The notes under the pieces: generated by a model
Told to the model about the DNA's origin: nothing
Databases searched by the model: none
The model's input: the letters and a program-made list of their open reading frames with translations, nothing else
DNA from: Planctomycetota bacterium
GTDB taxonomy: Bacteria > Planctomycetota > UBA8742 > SKZP01
Assembly: GCA_007127275.1 (NCBI GenBank)
Contig: SKZP01000425.1
Location: 1 to 5,877 of the forward strand
Direction: 5' to 3'
DNA: 5,877 bases
Position numbers and translations under genes: made by a program
Part shown: in pieces, positions 5,670 through 5,877 of the stretch
Layout: the number at the start of each line of letters is the position of its first letter
Position numbering within the stretch: the stretch's first letter is position 1

Positions 5670-5719
5670 GGTAGGGTGTGACTCGGTAGCAGTGCAAGAC
5701 GGCCGCGCGGGAAAGCAGA

Positions 5720-5877
5720 ATGGCGGAGTTGACCATCATTGGAGGCGGGCTTGCCGGCAGCGAGGCGGCGTGGACGGCGGCGTCGCACGGGGTCTCGGTG
5801 CGGCTTTTCGAGATGCGCCCGGGGCAGAGCACCGGGGCGCATCAAACGGAGCACCTTGCCGAGCTCGTCTGCTCGAA
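5720..5877 (+). CDS. trmFO: TrmFO, methylenetetrahydrofolate-tRNA (uracil-5-)-methyltransferase, N-terminal part
   Basis: FAD-dependent cytoplasmic enzyme that uses 5,10-methylenetetrahydrofolate to methylate U54 in the T-loop of tRNA, giving ribothymidine. Only 52 complete codons are present; the gene runs off the window end, where a full protein would be roughly 440-470 aa. The start is firm: TAG at 5687-5689 closes the frame upstream and ATG 5720 is the only start codon after it, with a modest GGGA at 5709-5712 seven bases before. Residues 4-13 ([10 protein letters not shown]) form the first strand and GxGxxG turn of the FAD-binding Rossmann fold. SEAAW follows, and Glu31 in VRLFEMRP ends strand 2 where it would hold the FAD ribose. 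EMRP, then AHQT and LAELVCS at residues 40-52, are family hallmarks that separate TrmFO from the related MnmG (GidA). A 293-base spacer separates it from the hydratase gene, so it probably has its own promoter. Confidence 0.93.
   Translation, partial: MAELTIIGGGLAGSEAAWTAASHGVSVRLFEMRPGQSTGAHQTEHLAELVCS

Larger units (their letters stand above)
5427..5719. other. Long spacer between hydratase and trmFO, rich in inverted repeats
   Basis: These 293 bases contain no gene I can support on either strand. An 8-base palindrome TGCATGCA (5427-5434) directly follows the stop. A 9-bp inverted repeat (5455-5463 with 5527-5535) encloses a dyad CGTGTTCACACG (5484-5495). GGGCG/CGCCC (5519-5532) and CCCGC/GCGGG (5539-5550) are further short stems. 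The trmFO-proximal part has a 10-bp direct repeat with competing pairings and a TACCT/AGGTA stem (5652-5669). No clear intrinsic terminator or promoter was found. A non-coding RNA or leader is possible but unproven. Confidence 0.5.

Noticed and set aside
5666..5700. tRNA-like D-arm resemblance (ACTCGGTAGCAGTGCAAGAC)
   Set aside because: No acceptor stem, anticodon arm or GGTTCGA-type T-loop could be matched around it, and trmFO begins 20 bases later.

Overview
The window is GC-rich bacterial DNA with strong G/C preference at third codon positions. It carries four protein genes, all on the + strand: (1) a very large membrane-anchored Hanks-type Ser/Thr protein kinase (56-3679), (2) a small dual-specificity phosphatase resembling human DUSP23 (3891-4376), (3) a crotonase-fold enoyl-CoA hydratase closest to the methylglutaconyl-CoA hydratase (LiuC) type (4602-5426), and (4) the first 52 codons of trmFO, the folate-dependent tRNA U54 methyltransferase (5720 to the window end). 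No RNA gene, insertion sequence, CRISPR array or phage gene is visible.

The organism cannot be fixed from the sequence. A giant kinase with an N-terminal helical module, a low-complexity linker, one membrane segment and a long C-terminal helical domain, next to a eukaryote-like phosphatase and trmFO, fits best with a Planctomycetota-like bacterium. A myxobacterial or other deltaproteobacterial-type lineage is the main alternative. This is inference from gene style, not a phylogenetic result.

The layout is loose. The three intergenic gaps are 211, 225 and 293 bases, so this does not look like a tight operon although every gene points the same way. Each gap holds short inverted or direct repeats. 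Gap 1 has an 8-bp inverted repeat with arms 62 nt apart and a 7-bp tandem repeat at a 10-bp period. Gap 2 has several small hairpins and an 11-bp palindrome. Gap 3 has a 9-bp inverted repeat with arms 63 nt apart, and a 10-bp direct repeat flanking a segment complementary to its core. A 14-base motif is shared, with one mismatch, between gaps 1 and 2.

Functionally, the kinase and the phosphatase could be an opposing signalling pair, because one adds phosphate to Ser/Thr (or Tyr) and the other removes it. The hydratase (acyl-CoA metabolism, probably leucine degradation) and TrmFO (tRNA modification) have no obvious link to them. Most of the window reads as ordinary chromosomal sequence. The points most worth a second look are the kinase's ~600-residue extracytoplasmic region, the kinase/phosphatase neighbourhood, and the structured spacers before the hydratase and trmFO genes.
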